DNA of 64,000 nucleotides from Siniperca chuatsi (lineage: Eukaryota; Chordata; Actinopteri; Centrarchiformes; Sinipercidae), in the NCBI RefSeq assembly GCF_020085105.1, contig NC_058042.1, positions 16,910,001 through 16,974,000 on the forward strand, given 5' to 3'. The position numbers were made by a program, and so were the translations under genes. The notes beneath the pieces were generated by a model, which did not search any database, was not told the origin of the DNA, and worked only from the letters and a program-made list of their open reading frames with translations. This document shows positions 12,625 through 26,500 of this stretch, one piece after another; within the stretch, counting starts at the first letter, position 1, and each line of letters begins with the position of its first letter.

Positions 12625-12811
12625 CAAGTAAACAAAGCTGTACTCAAAGAAAGTACACAACAAAACGTGACAAAAAAAACGAGCACAGGTAAATCATAGT
12701 TTAGAAGGAATTTTGTGAACACACTACAATGCTAAACATTTCTTTACACTTCTTTCTTAGACGCGTTTTCTTTTTGTACAAGGCAATATGAATACACACA
12801 CTCAAAAACAT

Positions 12812-12847
12812 GCTCTCTTTCTCTCTCTCTCTCTCACACACACACAA
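12812..12847. repeat. (CT)n(CA)n microsatellite
   Basis: A CT run passes directly into a CA run, within the putative VAT1L 3'UTR. Confidence 0.9.
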
Positions 12848-14520
12848 GCAGACATGACATTGAAAGCATCAAAACTGAGATGTCTTTCCAAAGTGTCTAC
12901 ACATCATTATCCTTATTTCCAAGTCTAGAAATCAATTTCTAACTCTACTCACTTTAGTACACCTATTAACCCCGTCTTTCCACTGTTCATCATTCAGCTT
13001 CAAAGAATGCAGCATTTACTCCTCTTAGTTTTGTTGTTACTAAGTTGAAACATTTAGAATTTCTTAAAATGGCATGATTACAAAACACTGACTTGTTTTA
13101 TTGTTTTTATAGTTGAGAAAATACTTTTGATGTATACTCTAGTTTCATTTTAATAATTCAAGTAAGGTAATAAATAATTCAGATGACTAGCTGATATAAA
13201 ACACACTAAATAAGCCTGGACAAAGAAATAGTGAGAACGAAATACAATGCAGTTTGTTTTTACTTTGATAAACTATAAATAAAAACAGATCAGTCATCTG
13301 TAATAGGTGAGTGTGAGTGTACATGGCAAACATTCCCACTCAGCTGTTCTTCTACTTGCATTTCATCAACAACTCGCAGATGTGGAGTAAAGCAGAGGGA
13401 ATTAAATAAAGTAATACACAGTGTAGCTCAAACCTAAATCACCCTGCCTTTATACACCAGCTAGTTGTAAAAATAATTTATGTTGGAGTCTTATGGCACT
13501 TTTGTTGTGAGGCACCAGCAAGTAAACAACTTTGGTCAGACAAGCAAAGCAGAGACTCCACGAACCTTGGACTGCAGTCTGACTGATCACTTCATGATCC
13601 TCCCTAAGAAAATCCAGAATTTATTGATTTATCTCACATTCTCTTGTATTTACATATATATTCTGTTTTACTCCAGTGTTTACAAAGCGGTCACATTTTT
13701 GAGACCTGTACGGTGTCGTATATTGTTATGTATTTTAGGAAAAGTTTTGAATCAATCCAGTACCTTACTACATAAACAGAGCTCTGGTGGCACCGTAGAT
13801 TCACCTTACTACAAATTATACGATCAGACGAGGGAGAATCTTTAGTAGTTTATGCATACGTTTTCATATTCCAGTTAAAAATACCTTTTGTGTTTGTTCA
13901 ATGCGAACTTTACACGAGGAAAGCATTTTAAGTATCAAACACTTGTTTGTAGCTCAAAGGCACTGTTGATCCCATAATATTACACCGTTGGCACCCAAGA
14001 ATAAAATATCATGCAAACACAGACTTGTCTACCTCTACCGGCTTACGCATTACTATTGTAACATGAGAAAGTGATTCACTCCCTTGGTCAGAAGCATCAG
14101 AAGCAAGCAACTGTCATCACTGAGGACAGACATGATATGACACTTATGTGTTTTACTAAATCTGTGTTTAAGGGTACTAATCTTAAAGTGATAATAGCAA
14201 GTGAGCAGGTTTAAATGCTAATTCACTCTGTGGCAAATTCAGTAAACTGTTGGCAGATGCAATTAACTGTAAAATGAACACAAACCTATTCACTATCATT
14301 GGCTAGCATAACATCACTTCATAATACAGTAAAGAATATAATAATACTATTTTGAGAATGGCACTTGCACTTGTTGCCTGGGCGATAAACATGTTGTTAG
14401 TCTTCATTTACCAAAAAATTTTGCTTGACCAATCAACTGACAAACAATAGGTAACAGACAAGAAGCACAAACATATTCTGTACATGCATACATTCATGCA
14501 CACATGCATACAGCACAATG

Positions 14521-14541
14521 CATACATACATACATACATAC
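14521..14541. repeat. (CATA)n microsatellite
   Basis: Five CATA units, with looser CATGCATA repeats to the left from about 14480. Confidence 0.9.
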
Positions 14542-14622
14542 GCACGTACTGCACAACACTTGTGTGTGGTTGTGTTCCTCTGTGGTGAATGTCTCCAGTC
14601 TATGTAGTGGGGTTTGTTGGGT

Positions 14623-17600
14623 TTAATGGATGAAAGGCATTCGCTCCTTGCTGTCGTTGTCTCCCTCGGGCTCCTCTTCTTCCTCTCCTGCTTCGCTGGT
14701 CTCTGTGCTGTCGCTGGCCATCTAGTGGTAAAATATTATTCAGCTATCATAAACTGTGAAAAACCATCCGGAAAAACAGAGACAACAAGTGGTACAGTGG
14801 TACTGTAAATGTACCCTCTGATAGAGGGCAGCTGTATGCAGGGTCTATACTTTCATTATGAGCAAGTCTATACACCTAACACCTTTTCTAGGTTTGATGT
14901 TGAGATCACCATGGAAACAACTGCTATAAAACAGGAGGAAATCTTTGTAGAATTGCACTTAAAAAACTTTTAACTTTCAGCTCAATCCTTATTGAGAAAT
15001 GGGGCCCAATGGCCCTGCTAACAGCCCTTTCTACTGATGTATGCTTTCTGATAACTTCATTCCCACAATTAACTAGGAAAACACACATTTACAATGTTGT
15101 TGTTACCAGAGGGGTGGGAGTCTTCTCGACATCCAGAATGAGTTTTCCTATGTTGCCTCTGTCATGAATTCTCTGCATGGCCTCTTTTACCTGAGAATAA
15201 AACACAACAATGAACTTACTAACAACAAGCTGAATTGTTGACAAGCAACAATTTTAATTAATTATTTCATTTACATTTTCATTTTCATTATATCATTTTG
15301 GTTGAGCAATTTTAATAAACCAACCAAAAGTCAGAGAAGTTCTAAAAGTTCTTGTTATGAAACTGTATTAGGCTGGCACTACATCTAAGTGTAATCCAGA
15401 TTGTTTTATAGAAAAACACAGAGTGTCCAGTGAACCAAAGTTACATTTAACAGTTTACAAGCATATAGGCTGTATTTTGCATAGGAAATTATGAACCAGC
15501 TTTAGACTGGCAGGGAAGAGAGGGCTCTCATAACAAATAAATTATGTAATAAATAACGTAATAAATTATTACGTTTCTGCAGCTTCCTGGAGGACAACAT
15601 ATATTATCATACAATTGTGAGTCACATCCCACACAAACAAATAATTTTAATATTCACTTTCTTCCTCAGTCCTCACCTCTGAAAAGACATTATATCCTCT
15701 TGTAGATGTTTATTTTTGTTTCATTTATGTGAGTATGAATGAAGAATGAAATAACTTGAAACTATTTGTAGTAAGGACTATTTATTGAATACTTAAATGT
15801 TACATAAGACACAAACCTCTGCCAACTAGACACATTTATTTCTAACAGTGTTGGGCTTACTCTTCTCCTCCCAACTTCCAACTCCTAATTACCAGACTCC
15901 CTTTTTAGATCAGATTTAGGCAGTGAGACTTTTCATTGTCCATGAAGGCAGAAAAAAAACAAATTCAGAATAACCTAAATAAAACGTTTTGCATTTTTTA
16001 CATAGTAAAGCAGAAATTATGTTTTCTTTTCAAAAATAAACTTTAAACTCTGGACCATATTACAGACTGAACCATGACTGACTCATTAAGTCTGTTATAA
16101 TGGTATAGGACAGTAGTGCTTAACACCTAGAGACACTGCAAACATTTTAACACAAAAAAAGAGTGTAGGCAGGGCTTTTAATCAGTCTATGCTCAAAATG
16201 AAGGTCGCCTTATGCCTTCAGGGAGTCTGTGGAGGCACTTGTCCACAATATATTTTATTAGCTGACATTTTGTTCAAATTCAACAAACCTCATCCCAGTG
16301 CTTCTGCTAGGTGAACATAACTGAGTAAGATAATATGTCAGAATCTTTTAAGGCTGTGTGATTGGACCAGTTAATAGTCAGTTTAAGAAAGTCAGAGCTT
16401 TGGTCCATATTGTCAATCAACTGCAGTCTGATTGCTACGCGCAGGGTGGTGGTGGGAAAGGGAGAAGCGAGGCCAGTGTAATCATTTTCATGATTTTCTC
16501 TCAACTCGACACAAAACAGCTTCAAAGCTCCAATCTGCCATCGATGTAGAGCACCCGAACACCCCAAAGATCACCTCATGGTAGAGTCGAAACGGACTCT
16601 ACATGGTTTGCATTTACCTGAAAATCGTGAATACTATATCATGATGCGATGGTTGGGGCAATAATGTGCTGTACACTGACTGGGGCTTCAAAACTACCTT
16701 TGGCAACTGCTCATGTTAGCATCTCCAAATGGCAATGTGAGTTAACTGTTCGGATATTGCATATCTTAAAACCCAGAAATAATTTCATATTGTGTAACAG
16801 GGTTACATATGACCCTCATGTTTACCAACATGGCAAGTCTGGAATTATGAAGTGATGAGGCACAAAACATCTAACAATGACTCAAGGGCATGTTTTTGCA
16901 TTTATTTCCTTGTTCTAGTTTGCAAGAGGATAATAAAAGAAAAGTTTGATGAAAGCTATCAGACTTTACAAACTATTTTAATTGTGATTTTGGTTATACT
17001 GCAACATTTTGTCATTTTCCAAAGACAATCTCTACGTCCACCAACATACCTAGACGATCAAAACTGTAAACAATGAAACACGAATGCTACTCATTAAAGC
17101 TTGTCTGACTCAGTTGTGTAGAGAAAAATTCAGACATCACAAAAGATTACTCAGGATACCATATCTTGCTTTCTCATTACAGTCCACACAAAGATACAAA
17201 TGAATGTGCCTCTTTGTCTGGCAGCCATTGTGTCACAAGCATTCATTTGTAAAAAAAAAAACAACAAAAAAAAAATAGCGGAAGTCAAGCCAAGAGCAAA
17301 AATAGGTCAGAAATTTGTCCAACATTTTGCTGTTAGGTAGCAAGTTCGCATAAGAGAGGGAATATGGGACTTCCCTGGTACTTTTAAACAATCACTGTAT
17401 GTAGGTTCACTTTTATTTTTATTGTTTATTTTTATTAGTATCCTAAATAGCATTTACCATGGGACTCCCAGGTGAAAGAGACAGATTAACTTTTTCCTAA
17501 CTAAATCTGCCGGTGGCCCCACAACCCCCCCATTATTCTGTTTCAGTCACGCACACTTTCCAACTTTTCATTCCAGAAAAAAAGGCTGCCATGGTCAACA

Positions 17601-20491
17601 TGAAACTAACGCCCTCTGAATTCTCCTTCCAGGCATATCAACAAATGAGGCAGGCTGTTCCCCCGACACTACATCCCACACCATCCTCCTCTCTAATGAG
17701 ATTCTTCACGGGCAATGGCTCCAGTGAATGGCCTGAGCAATCTGCCAAAGTTTTAATGACAACAGTACAGGGGGAGTTTCCCATGAGAAATGAAAATCTG
17801 AAGACAGCAATCATTTCATCAACATATTCTGTCTCTGACCGTAGATACAAAGTTCAGGATAACTTGTAATCAGCTTCTTGTGATGTACTACCTGCATTGC
17901 CTTACATTTTATTTGAATTCTTGGAGCATTTTCAGGTGTGAAACAAATTCCAAACATTTTACTTGTAAAGACAGATGATGTGTTAGTTAGACGCATTCTG
18001 ATGGGGACAATTAGGCAAATCACTTTCTGGTTAAACTTTATGCTGAGGAAAATGCTATAACTTAAGTTGTAATGGTACTGTAAGTCATGCAGAGCTACTG
18101 GAAAAGGAGATAAAACCTCAGTACAACAGAAAGTGGCTTTTACCCTTTTGACTCTACGGTTGTGGCTCCTAAAAGTTATGGAAGTATTGCCTGCTGCCAA
18201 AGATAAACCTTCAATATACCTTTTTCACAGCAGGCATTCAACATTGTCAAAGCAGGAAAAAGCACAGGTGTAATTGATAACATTAAAAACGGCCGCATTC
18301 CATTTAGGTGAGCTAGTTCCAAGGTCCTGGTATTGTGCATGCTGGTTCACTGGCATGGCTTACTGGGACACTTTTTTTCACCTGTGCTTTTCCTGCTATG
18401 ACAGTCAAAATGTCTGATGTAAAAAAGGTCTAATATTTATTTCATGTACAATGACTAGATATTTAGTGTTGGGTGCAAACATGACCAGTTTAGATGCCCT
18501 GCACATCCACACAGGTGTTTTCACTTATTCCTGCTAATTAGACTTCTGCTTTGGTTGAAGTTGGGCAGAGCTATGTCAGAATTACATGATGTCACCAAAC
18601 TTCATAAACCAATAAGAATAAGAGAGGTGTAGCCTCTCCCACCTCAGGTGCAATAAAAGTAATCAATCAAGCACAGTCTGTACATGGCCACACGAGGGCT
18701 GTCACGTTTTATTCAAATTTCTAATTTTCATAGAACGTAGGAAAATTCGAACTGTAATGACCTGTTCAAATTCATAATTTACAGTTTGTAAGTGCAGTAG
18801 TTTGCCTTGTGGTCCAGCAAAGGAGCTATCAGTCAACTAAGCTAATAAATAAAAATGGAGGACACTAGCAAGCAAAGCCGTGCTGATTGTATAATCACAA
18901 CACCGAAGCAAAATATTTTGGGTTCTACATTGTAGATGGCAAAATTACCAACTAAGGCTTTTTGCTGACTATGTAAAAAGCAACTGTCTAACAACGACAA
19001 CAAATCTTAGGGCTCACCTGCTAGCTTGCCACCCAAGAGGCAAAGGAGGCACCAGAAACGAGTGGAGCAACGTCAACTGTACAACTTCATCTGACTGCCT
19101 TCATAAAGACACTTAGTGCAGTTATATGACACCACCACAAATAACATGTTAGTTCAAATTTGTTTGAACTTGACTTTTTAAAAAAGTGACAGCCCTAGCC
19201 CACACTGTCCTCAGTCAGAAATGGTCCTATGAGGCAAATAAGTGAAAACACCTGTCTACTGTAGACCCTGCAGGTTGAGAATTAGAGTTTTCCATTAGGC
19301 AAAGGTGCCACACGGGATGTGAAGAGCTAAGGCCCACAAAAGGGTTGTGTAAAAAAGAGGAAATCAAGAAGCAAATTGGTAAATTTTCAAAAGGTGAGAG
19401 GTTGTCTACTTATCTGTCTGAGACATTTTAGCCCTGTCGGTCTCTGAGATACCAGGACTAATGAGACACTCATCTGACACTCTCAGACAGACCACAACTA
19501 TCGGTATGTTCAAACGTCCCAGTAGATTTTAAGATACTGAGGACTGCAACAGATACATTATTTGTGTCCTGGCCAGGCTCAAGACATAAGCAAGTGCACA
19601 TTGCACTACTACTTGTTGTTGTCTATGTGAAAAGTGGCTGTTGTTGACAAGGAGGCAATCTGACTGAAAACGCTTTCTGTAGTTGCCGTTTAGAGTTTCA
19701 ATTATAATCTACAGAGCATTTACGTAATTGCCACATGGGACCAGGGGACCGACCCCACCACCCCACGCAGCAAGACAGTGTTTAACTCCATTTTACATTC
19801 AATATATTATATTATATATAACGACGCTACTATATGGGTAACCACTAGCATTGAATGAAATATGTTCACTGTGTTCTCTACAATGGCCGAAAGCTGATCC
19901 AAAGCCAATAATGTAAATAGAAGGTTGAAGAGTTTGTAGAAATCGTGAGTTAAGTGACTGACGTGTGGCCTGTTGGGGTTTGTGTGGGTGTGAAATAATT
20001 GTGGAACAGGAAGATGCAACCTACCCACCATCTGTGAAAGACTGTCCAAGAACAGCTGACAATGTCCCACAGAAAGCAGCAGTGACAAACAACAGCTTAT
20101 ATGCTGTCTTAGATGTTTGCACAAAATCTTCTCTTAAATCTTTCCATGGCATCCCTGTTTATGTTGCCACTGTGATCAGTTCATTTTTAATTTGATCCTC
20201 ATTGACCTCATTGTCTTACTCCCTCTGATCACCCCAGACTCTTACCTCCTCCAGCGCCCATAGGGAGTCCACTACCGGCTTGATCTTCTTTTGGTCATAG
20301 AGACACAAGAGTTTGTCCATCACTGATTTCACAAGACTACATTTCCCGTGCTTGAAGAGGAGGTTGAGCAGCGAGAATCCTGCTATAACTTTGTTCTCCT
20401 CATATAGTTTAATAGGGTTTACCTTCTCCACCTGCCACCACTGGAAAAAAAACACAAAACACAGAGAGACATGTTCATCCCGAGTGACTCA

Positions 20492-20542
<51 letters not shown>

Positions 20543-23500
20543 CATTTGCCATGAAATGTTTATTGGGTAGTAACAGGTTACTGTTTCCTTCAAACTGCAT
20601 CTCTGACTCACAGATTTTGCAAAGCTGAAGAAACTCTTTGTTTCCCCAGTTACCATGTTTGACGCGCCTGAAAAAAAAAAGGATTGCTGTAAGGCTGGAC
20701 AGAAATGATTGGTCAATAATAGGCAGCCACTAAGTATGAAGGGTGAGGTGGGGGGAGGAACAGTTGGCACCTTTAGACTCTTAGATCTGTGCAAGCATGG
20801 CTTTGCACATATTCAGTATAACTAAAACTAAGAATTAATCTCCCTCTAATGCTATTACTGGATTCATGAGGCTTGACAGGAACTAAAGTAATTAAGAGAG
20901 ATCAGATAAAAATGGTAGCTGTGAAGGACAATACATTTCATTTGCAAGCTATGGAGTATGTTTTATTCAAGTGAGCCTCACCATTTCATACCCAGTCCAG
21001 CTAAAAAAAAAAGATTGCAAGACTCGTCTTTAAAGGAATAGTTCAATATTATGGGAAATACGCTTATTCACTTTCTCTTTGTTAAAACTGAAGCTACAGC
21101 CAGGAGACGGTTAGTTTAGCTTAGTATAAAGACTGGAAATAGGGGGAAACAGCGAGCCTAGCTCTGTCCAAAGGTACTTTTTGCCTACAGGCACCTCTAA
21201 AGCACACAAATCACCACTTTATATCTTGTTTGTTTACAGTTTTTCTCAATTGCTAAAACACTAAACCCTATTGTCTGACCCAATTACTCAGTTGCCTGAA
21301 CCCACTGATTGAATCAATCACTCTTTTGGCAAAACCATAAGCACTTTTCACCTGTTTAGACACAACTTGCCAACACATTTTCATTGTGATGCACCCGTGC
21401 TGCATAAAGGTGAGCACAGGTGACAAAAGTCAAACAAAATTAAAGCACAGATGTCACCACTTGAACACAACAACTCAAAATTGATCACACTTGTGGCTAA
21501 TGATGTGAGGGAACATATAAAGTAAGCCAGTTCAGAGAGCACTGGTTTGTGAGGCCCTACAATGGATAGAAATCTGAGAGGAAGAGTTTGTGTGAGAGGA
21601 GGTCGAGGTGGTCAGCGAAGACCAAGAACAGTAATATCTGATGAAATCAGAGCTACTGTGATTGACCATGTTTTTGTCCATGGTATGAGCATGAGGGAGG
21701 CTGGACAAAGGGTACAACCAAACATCAGTAGATTCACTGTGTCCACCATAATCCGAAGATTTAGAGAAGAGAACAGGTAATTACCTTTTTTTGACATTAT
21801 AGTACAGTATGTAAATGTTGACAGCAATTACTGTATGACATGCTATATACTGTACCACAGTATACTATAAGTAAATATGTTTCAGTACATCACTGTACCA
21901 ATATACTGTAGTATTGTAATGGAGGGTTGGTCTAACTGTTTGTAGGCCTAGTATTCCATGTATATTTTTGTACTTTATTTTTACATGGGCTTACTGTACA
22001 CCAGTGGCAAACGCATAAGATTTCTGTTTTGTCTTTTTGTACAAGTGCTAAATGCACAGGTCTTTTTGTGTTTTGCAACATGCATTTAGCCTACAGTGAA
22101 CAATAAACATTTATTTCTCCAGCTTCATGTCCTGAGCATTGTGTTTTCTATTTTTCTATGTAGTGTTTAGTGGCTGTTCAGTAGTGTTTTTAATTTTGAT
22201 TGACTCTGGGCACGATTTAACAACATAGTTCAGTTTTGAGCACAGATTGAACTGTTTTGAGGTGAAAGTTTGGTTTTGCAGAGTCTGAGGTTTTGTGAAT
22301 GTAGCTTGAAAATTGTGTTTTGTGTTCACAGTTTAGAGACAAGGAGAGCAGCTTTCAAGAAATGTGTCTTAGCAATTGAGAAAAACTGTAATCCGCACAA
22401 AAACCAAAGTGTATAAATGTCAATTTGCCATTTTACAGACGATTATGTGCCAGACTATTTCTTGGCCAGGAGCAGTGACTTCCTGAAGTCTTGTTGTTGC
22501 CAAACTAGCTTTTCCCCCCTGTTTCCAGTCTTTATGTTAAGCTGTCTCTTGGCTTAAGCTTCATATTTAATGGACGGATATGAGAGTGGTATCGATCTTC
22601 CCATTTAACCCTTGGCACGAAAGCACATAAGCGTATTTCCCAAAATGCTGAACTATTCTTTTAATTGCTAATATTAACTCAAAGTTGAAGCAAATCGACT
22701 AAAATTCTACTAATACACTGTAAACTTAGTTATATCCACTTTGAAAGTACTAAATGGAAAGGTAATGGTTACATTAACACACAGAAAAAGCATAAGTATT
22801 GTTCCCACCATAGAGGATGTAGGTTCCCAAAGGCTTCAGCAGAGTCAAGCCTTTCCCTGTGTTCTCCCCACACAGGCAGTCCAACACAATGTCTACACCC
22901 TCTGGAGAAATCCTAAAACATCAAGTACAAAGTAAAGTTGAAGTCCACTGAAAAAAGGATATAAACTAATATACATGCAGGAGTATAGTCTGAACATTTA
23001 TTATTATTTTGATAAGAGAACATCAAAAAACATTTATTAGTTCCAGATTCTCAAATGTGAGAATTTGCAGCTTGTCTTTGCATTATATAATAATAAACTG
23101 AATAGCTTTGGGTTGTGGACTGTTGGTTGGACAAAACAAGCAATTTGAAGACGTCACCTTGGGCTTTAGGAAATTGTGATTGGTATTTTTCACTATTTTC
23201 TGACAATAATCAGCAGATTAATCAATAATGAAAATTAGTTGCAGCCCTAAAATAGTTGCAGATTAATTTTCTGTCTATCCACTAATCAGTTAATCGACTA
23301 ATCGTTTCAGCTCCACTGAACATGCTGTGAAGAGTTCATCTACAAAACATTTTTTTGAGCAGTTGAGACAAAGTAGAATCAGAGGCCAACTTTATACAGT
23401 TACAGTGATATGGCCGTATTACCTTGTTTATGAAACTAAATGTAAAACATATAATCAGCCTGTGAGTCAGACTCTGGAGCAGCTTCAGGTTTTGTTTAAT

Positions 23501-26500
23501 CATGGATTCATAAGATATGAGCATTGATTCTCTGGAGTATTACTCAGAGAAAAAGTTGCAGTATACAACCCACATGCTTTCTTTTGACTCTGCCTACAGT
23601 TTTCCTATAAAGAACTTATTGATGTTTTGCAATGCCCACATTACTCCTCATCAGTAACATCCTTTATATCAGGATACAAAAAAATTTAATGTTATCACAC
23701 ACAGAATCAATTGGACCAAAAATTTGACTCATTAAAGGCACGGATATGAAAGAATGAAAGGCATGTTATTATCAAGGTGACCATAATTCCTTACTTTCTG
23801 CTTTGTGGGCCTGGACACCTGCTTGGCTAAACTGCTTGGTGGTCTTGTGATTCCCATGGTTTTTGCCTTTTGTAAAAAGACTAATTTAATTGTACTTTGC
23901 TCTTGATCCTGAGAAAAATGTGTGGGCCAGCAAGATGAAAGGCATATTAATCCACAACCACTGCTGATGTGTAGTCAGAAAGCATGAAGCAATCAGTGCT
24001 CATGAAAAAAATAATGAAATCCCTATGTATTATAATCTGAAAAATATAGTCATACAGCATGTTTCATGTTTGTATGTGTCCTGGTTACATGACTCCAGAG
24101 TATAACCACAAATGATAGTAAATGACAACTAAAGCTCTCTGAAGCAGAGGAGGCAGAATGGTGGTGGAGTTCTCTAAGTAATCAAAAGCTTCACAACATC
24201 TTCAAAAAAGGATTAAAACTTCACAGCATAATTGCAGTAAACCTGTGTCATATTACATCAAATCTCAGGCAGTGTTTGCTCCAAGGTGTTTTCTTTGTAG
24301 TGCAAACTGGCTAACAGCGTGCTGTGTTGTGAATGGAACGTGTAGGGTATCAATGCTCAGCCCTAATTGGCTCAGTTGTTCTACATTGCCGGCGCAGGCC
24401 TCCGCCCCACACAATGCTGCTGCTCTCTGAGATGAGCTGTGCGTTGCCACGGGAACCACGACCACACAGGACCAAATAAGGCAACAGGTAACATCTGCAT
24501 CCTCGCACAGTCCTCTAAGCACAGCGAGGTCCACGTTAATGACATTAGTTTACATGTAAAACCTCCTACAGTGAACCTGCCCGATGATGCCGTGAAATTC
24601 AATGTACATTTTTAACATTATCAAATTAATTTTGCGAAAAAACACCATGAGACTCTTCAGCCTCAAATCAACCATAATACAGACAAACTTTCCATGCTTA
24701 CTTTTTGACTTCTTGCATATAATCAACGTTTCTGTCAAAGAGGTAAGTCACCGAGTCTCTGATGGCTGCGTGTTTGAAACATGAAGCGATCCCAAACACA
24801 GTGACATTAGGTACAGTGGAGCACAGCTGAGCCACAGCTTGGCCCTGAAAATAACAAACAGTTGCAACAATTTATCAGTGCCTGAGAACATTGGGTTTAA
24901 CTCTAAATATACCAAGATCACACAAAGGCAACAGTATACACACCATGAAAAAATAAACATTCATAGAAAATGAGATGTAGTGTAGAATATCTACAGTGTA
25001 TTAATTATCTTAAATAGAATTCCTATTTGTATAATGCTTTTGATTACGTGGTTAACTTTATAGTCATAACAACAATGTTAACTGGTTTTCGAATAATTGA
25101 GCCTTTTTTTTTCGTCATTCCAAAACTTGTTCAAGAAGTTTTAGTAAGAAATAATTCAAAGTCGACAATATATTTTCATTTTGCAATAAGACATAAACAA
25201 CAGTTAATAAGCAATAACAGGGTGGGATTGGTTTTGTGGCTGTGCAATAGTCATATAAGAAATGCACTTACTACACCACCTCCTGCTGAGTGAACCAACA
25301 CTGACATCCCCTCTCGCAGATTGGCAACCTCAAAGAGCATCATATAGGCAGCCACAAAGTTCAGGGAGAATGCAGCAGCCTCAGCAAAAGTCATTTCATC
25401 TGGCATCTTGTAGACAAAATCCACTGGTGTGCAAACAACTTCTGCCCAGGCATTGTAATTCACAAAAGCCATAACTCTGTCGCCTATCTGAAAGAAACAT
25501 GTTAGAGTAGCTGGAGTACAAGCAGGTGCTAATGTGGAACAAAGCATGTGGCACTAAGGAGGAAGTTATTAGTAGATTATTCATCAACAATGAATCTCAT
25601 TATTAGGCTTATTGCACGTCTCATACATCACAGCGGTACAGAGTTATAATTCTTAATTTCACTAACCTCAAATCCCGTTGTGTTTTCACCCACTGACTCT
25701 ACTATTCCACAGCATTCAAACCCAGGGACAAGAGGAGGTTTTGGAGGATTATCAATAGTCCCCTGACGTACCATCAGATCCAGGAAATTCAAGCCACTGC
25801 GACAAAGAATAAATAGGACCTTAATGTTTTCTGACATTAAATCTCTTTGATTCAATATTTGAAATGCACCTGAACTGTCTCTAAGCACTGACAGCTATTA
25901 AATCAATAAGACAAATATTTAGTATGAGCTGTTAAGAGATTTAGGGATTGCACAGAATTATTTATTTCATTATTATCAGCAGTGAGTCACTGGCTATACC
26001 CCAATACAAGGCCAGATTCATTAGGCATTCTCTATTAAACAACATTTTCTTTACTCTGAGTTTGCCAACACTTGGCATTGGCTCAGCTGCAATCTTCTGC
26101 AATAAGGAGCTAATCAATACCTTGTAAATGCAGTTATTATCAAACAGAAATTGTGATTGAAAATGACTATATCTGCCTGAAAAATGCTGGCTTGTCTGAC
26201 TACAGTTTGCTCTGCATTTTTCTTGGTATGAATGAGCTCCAGCCAGCCAGCCAACCTGCTGCCCTAGAAAAGACCTGTGGCTTCATGACTGCGAAATTTT
26301 CCAATAAGATGTGTTGTTCAGCGTTCATACTTGTCAGAAATACTGTGTAGCGTGGGCATGCAAGCGTGGAGGCCAGAGCACATGACAATCCATAAGTACA
26401 TATAAAATGTATCACTGATATTTTCATATTCACCATGCTTTCACGCGGATCATGACTTCACCATCCTGAAGCTCGGGCATTGTCTTCTTGGTTACCCTGA

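Larger units (their letters stand above)
12600..14622 (-). other. probable VAT1L 3'UTR
   Basis: From the VAT1L stop codon to an AATAAA on the minus strand at 12619-12624. The stretch lacks minus-strand exons and contains (CT)n(CA)n at 12812-12847 and (CATA)n at 14521-14541. The length is an inference; a shorter 3'UTR is possible. The plus-strand open frame 13480-13845 is antisense to this region and is not supported. Confidence 0.45.
21030..22664. mobile_element. TTAA-ended MITE, split by a Tc1-like insertion
   Basis: The left end, TTAAAGGAATAGTTCAATAT, and the right end (reverse complement TTAAAAGAATAGTTCAGCAT) continue in parallel through GGGAAATACGCTTAT. The TTAA termini suggest a piggyBac-type target, an inference. 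Inner sequence such as CAGCCAGGAGACGGTTAG and CTGGAAATAGGGGGAAACAG is characteristic of an abundant fish repeat. Without the insertion at 21235-22390 the element is about 480 bp. It lies in VAT1L intron 5. Confidence 0.75.

Noticed and set aside
13480-13845. 121-codon plus-strand open frame
   Set aside because: Antisense to the probable VAT1L 3'UTR, no family resemblance, composition like the surrounding AT-rich DNA.
20489-20794. 101-codon minus-strand frame ending in His-Thr repeats
   Set aside because: The repeats are the translated (CA)24 tract; the real part is VAT1L exon 6 (20612-20667) in this frame.
24265-24602. Overlapping open frames on both strands in a GC-richer patch of VAT1L intron 4
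   Set aside because: No splice context, no protein family, and frames on both strands are expected in a GC-richer patch.
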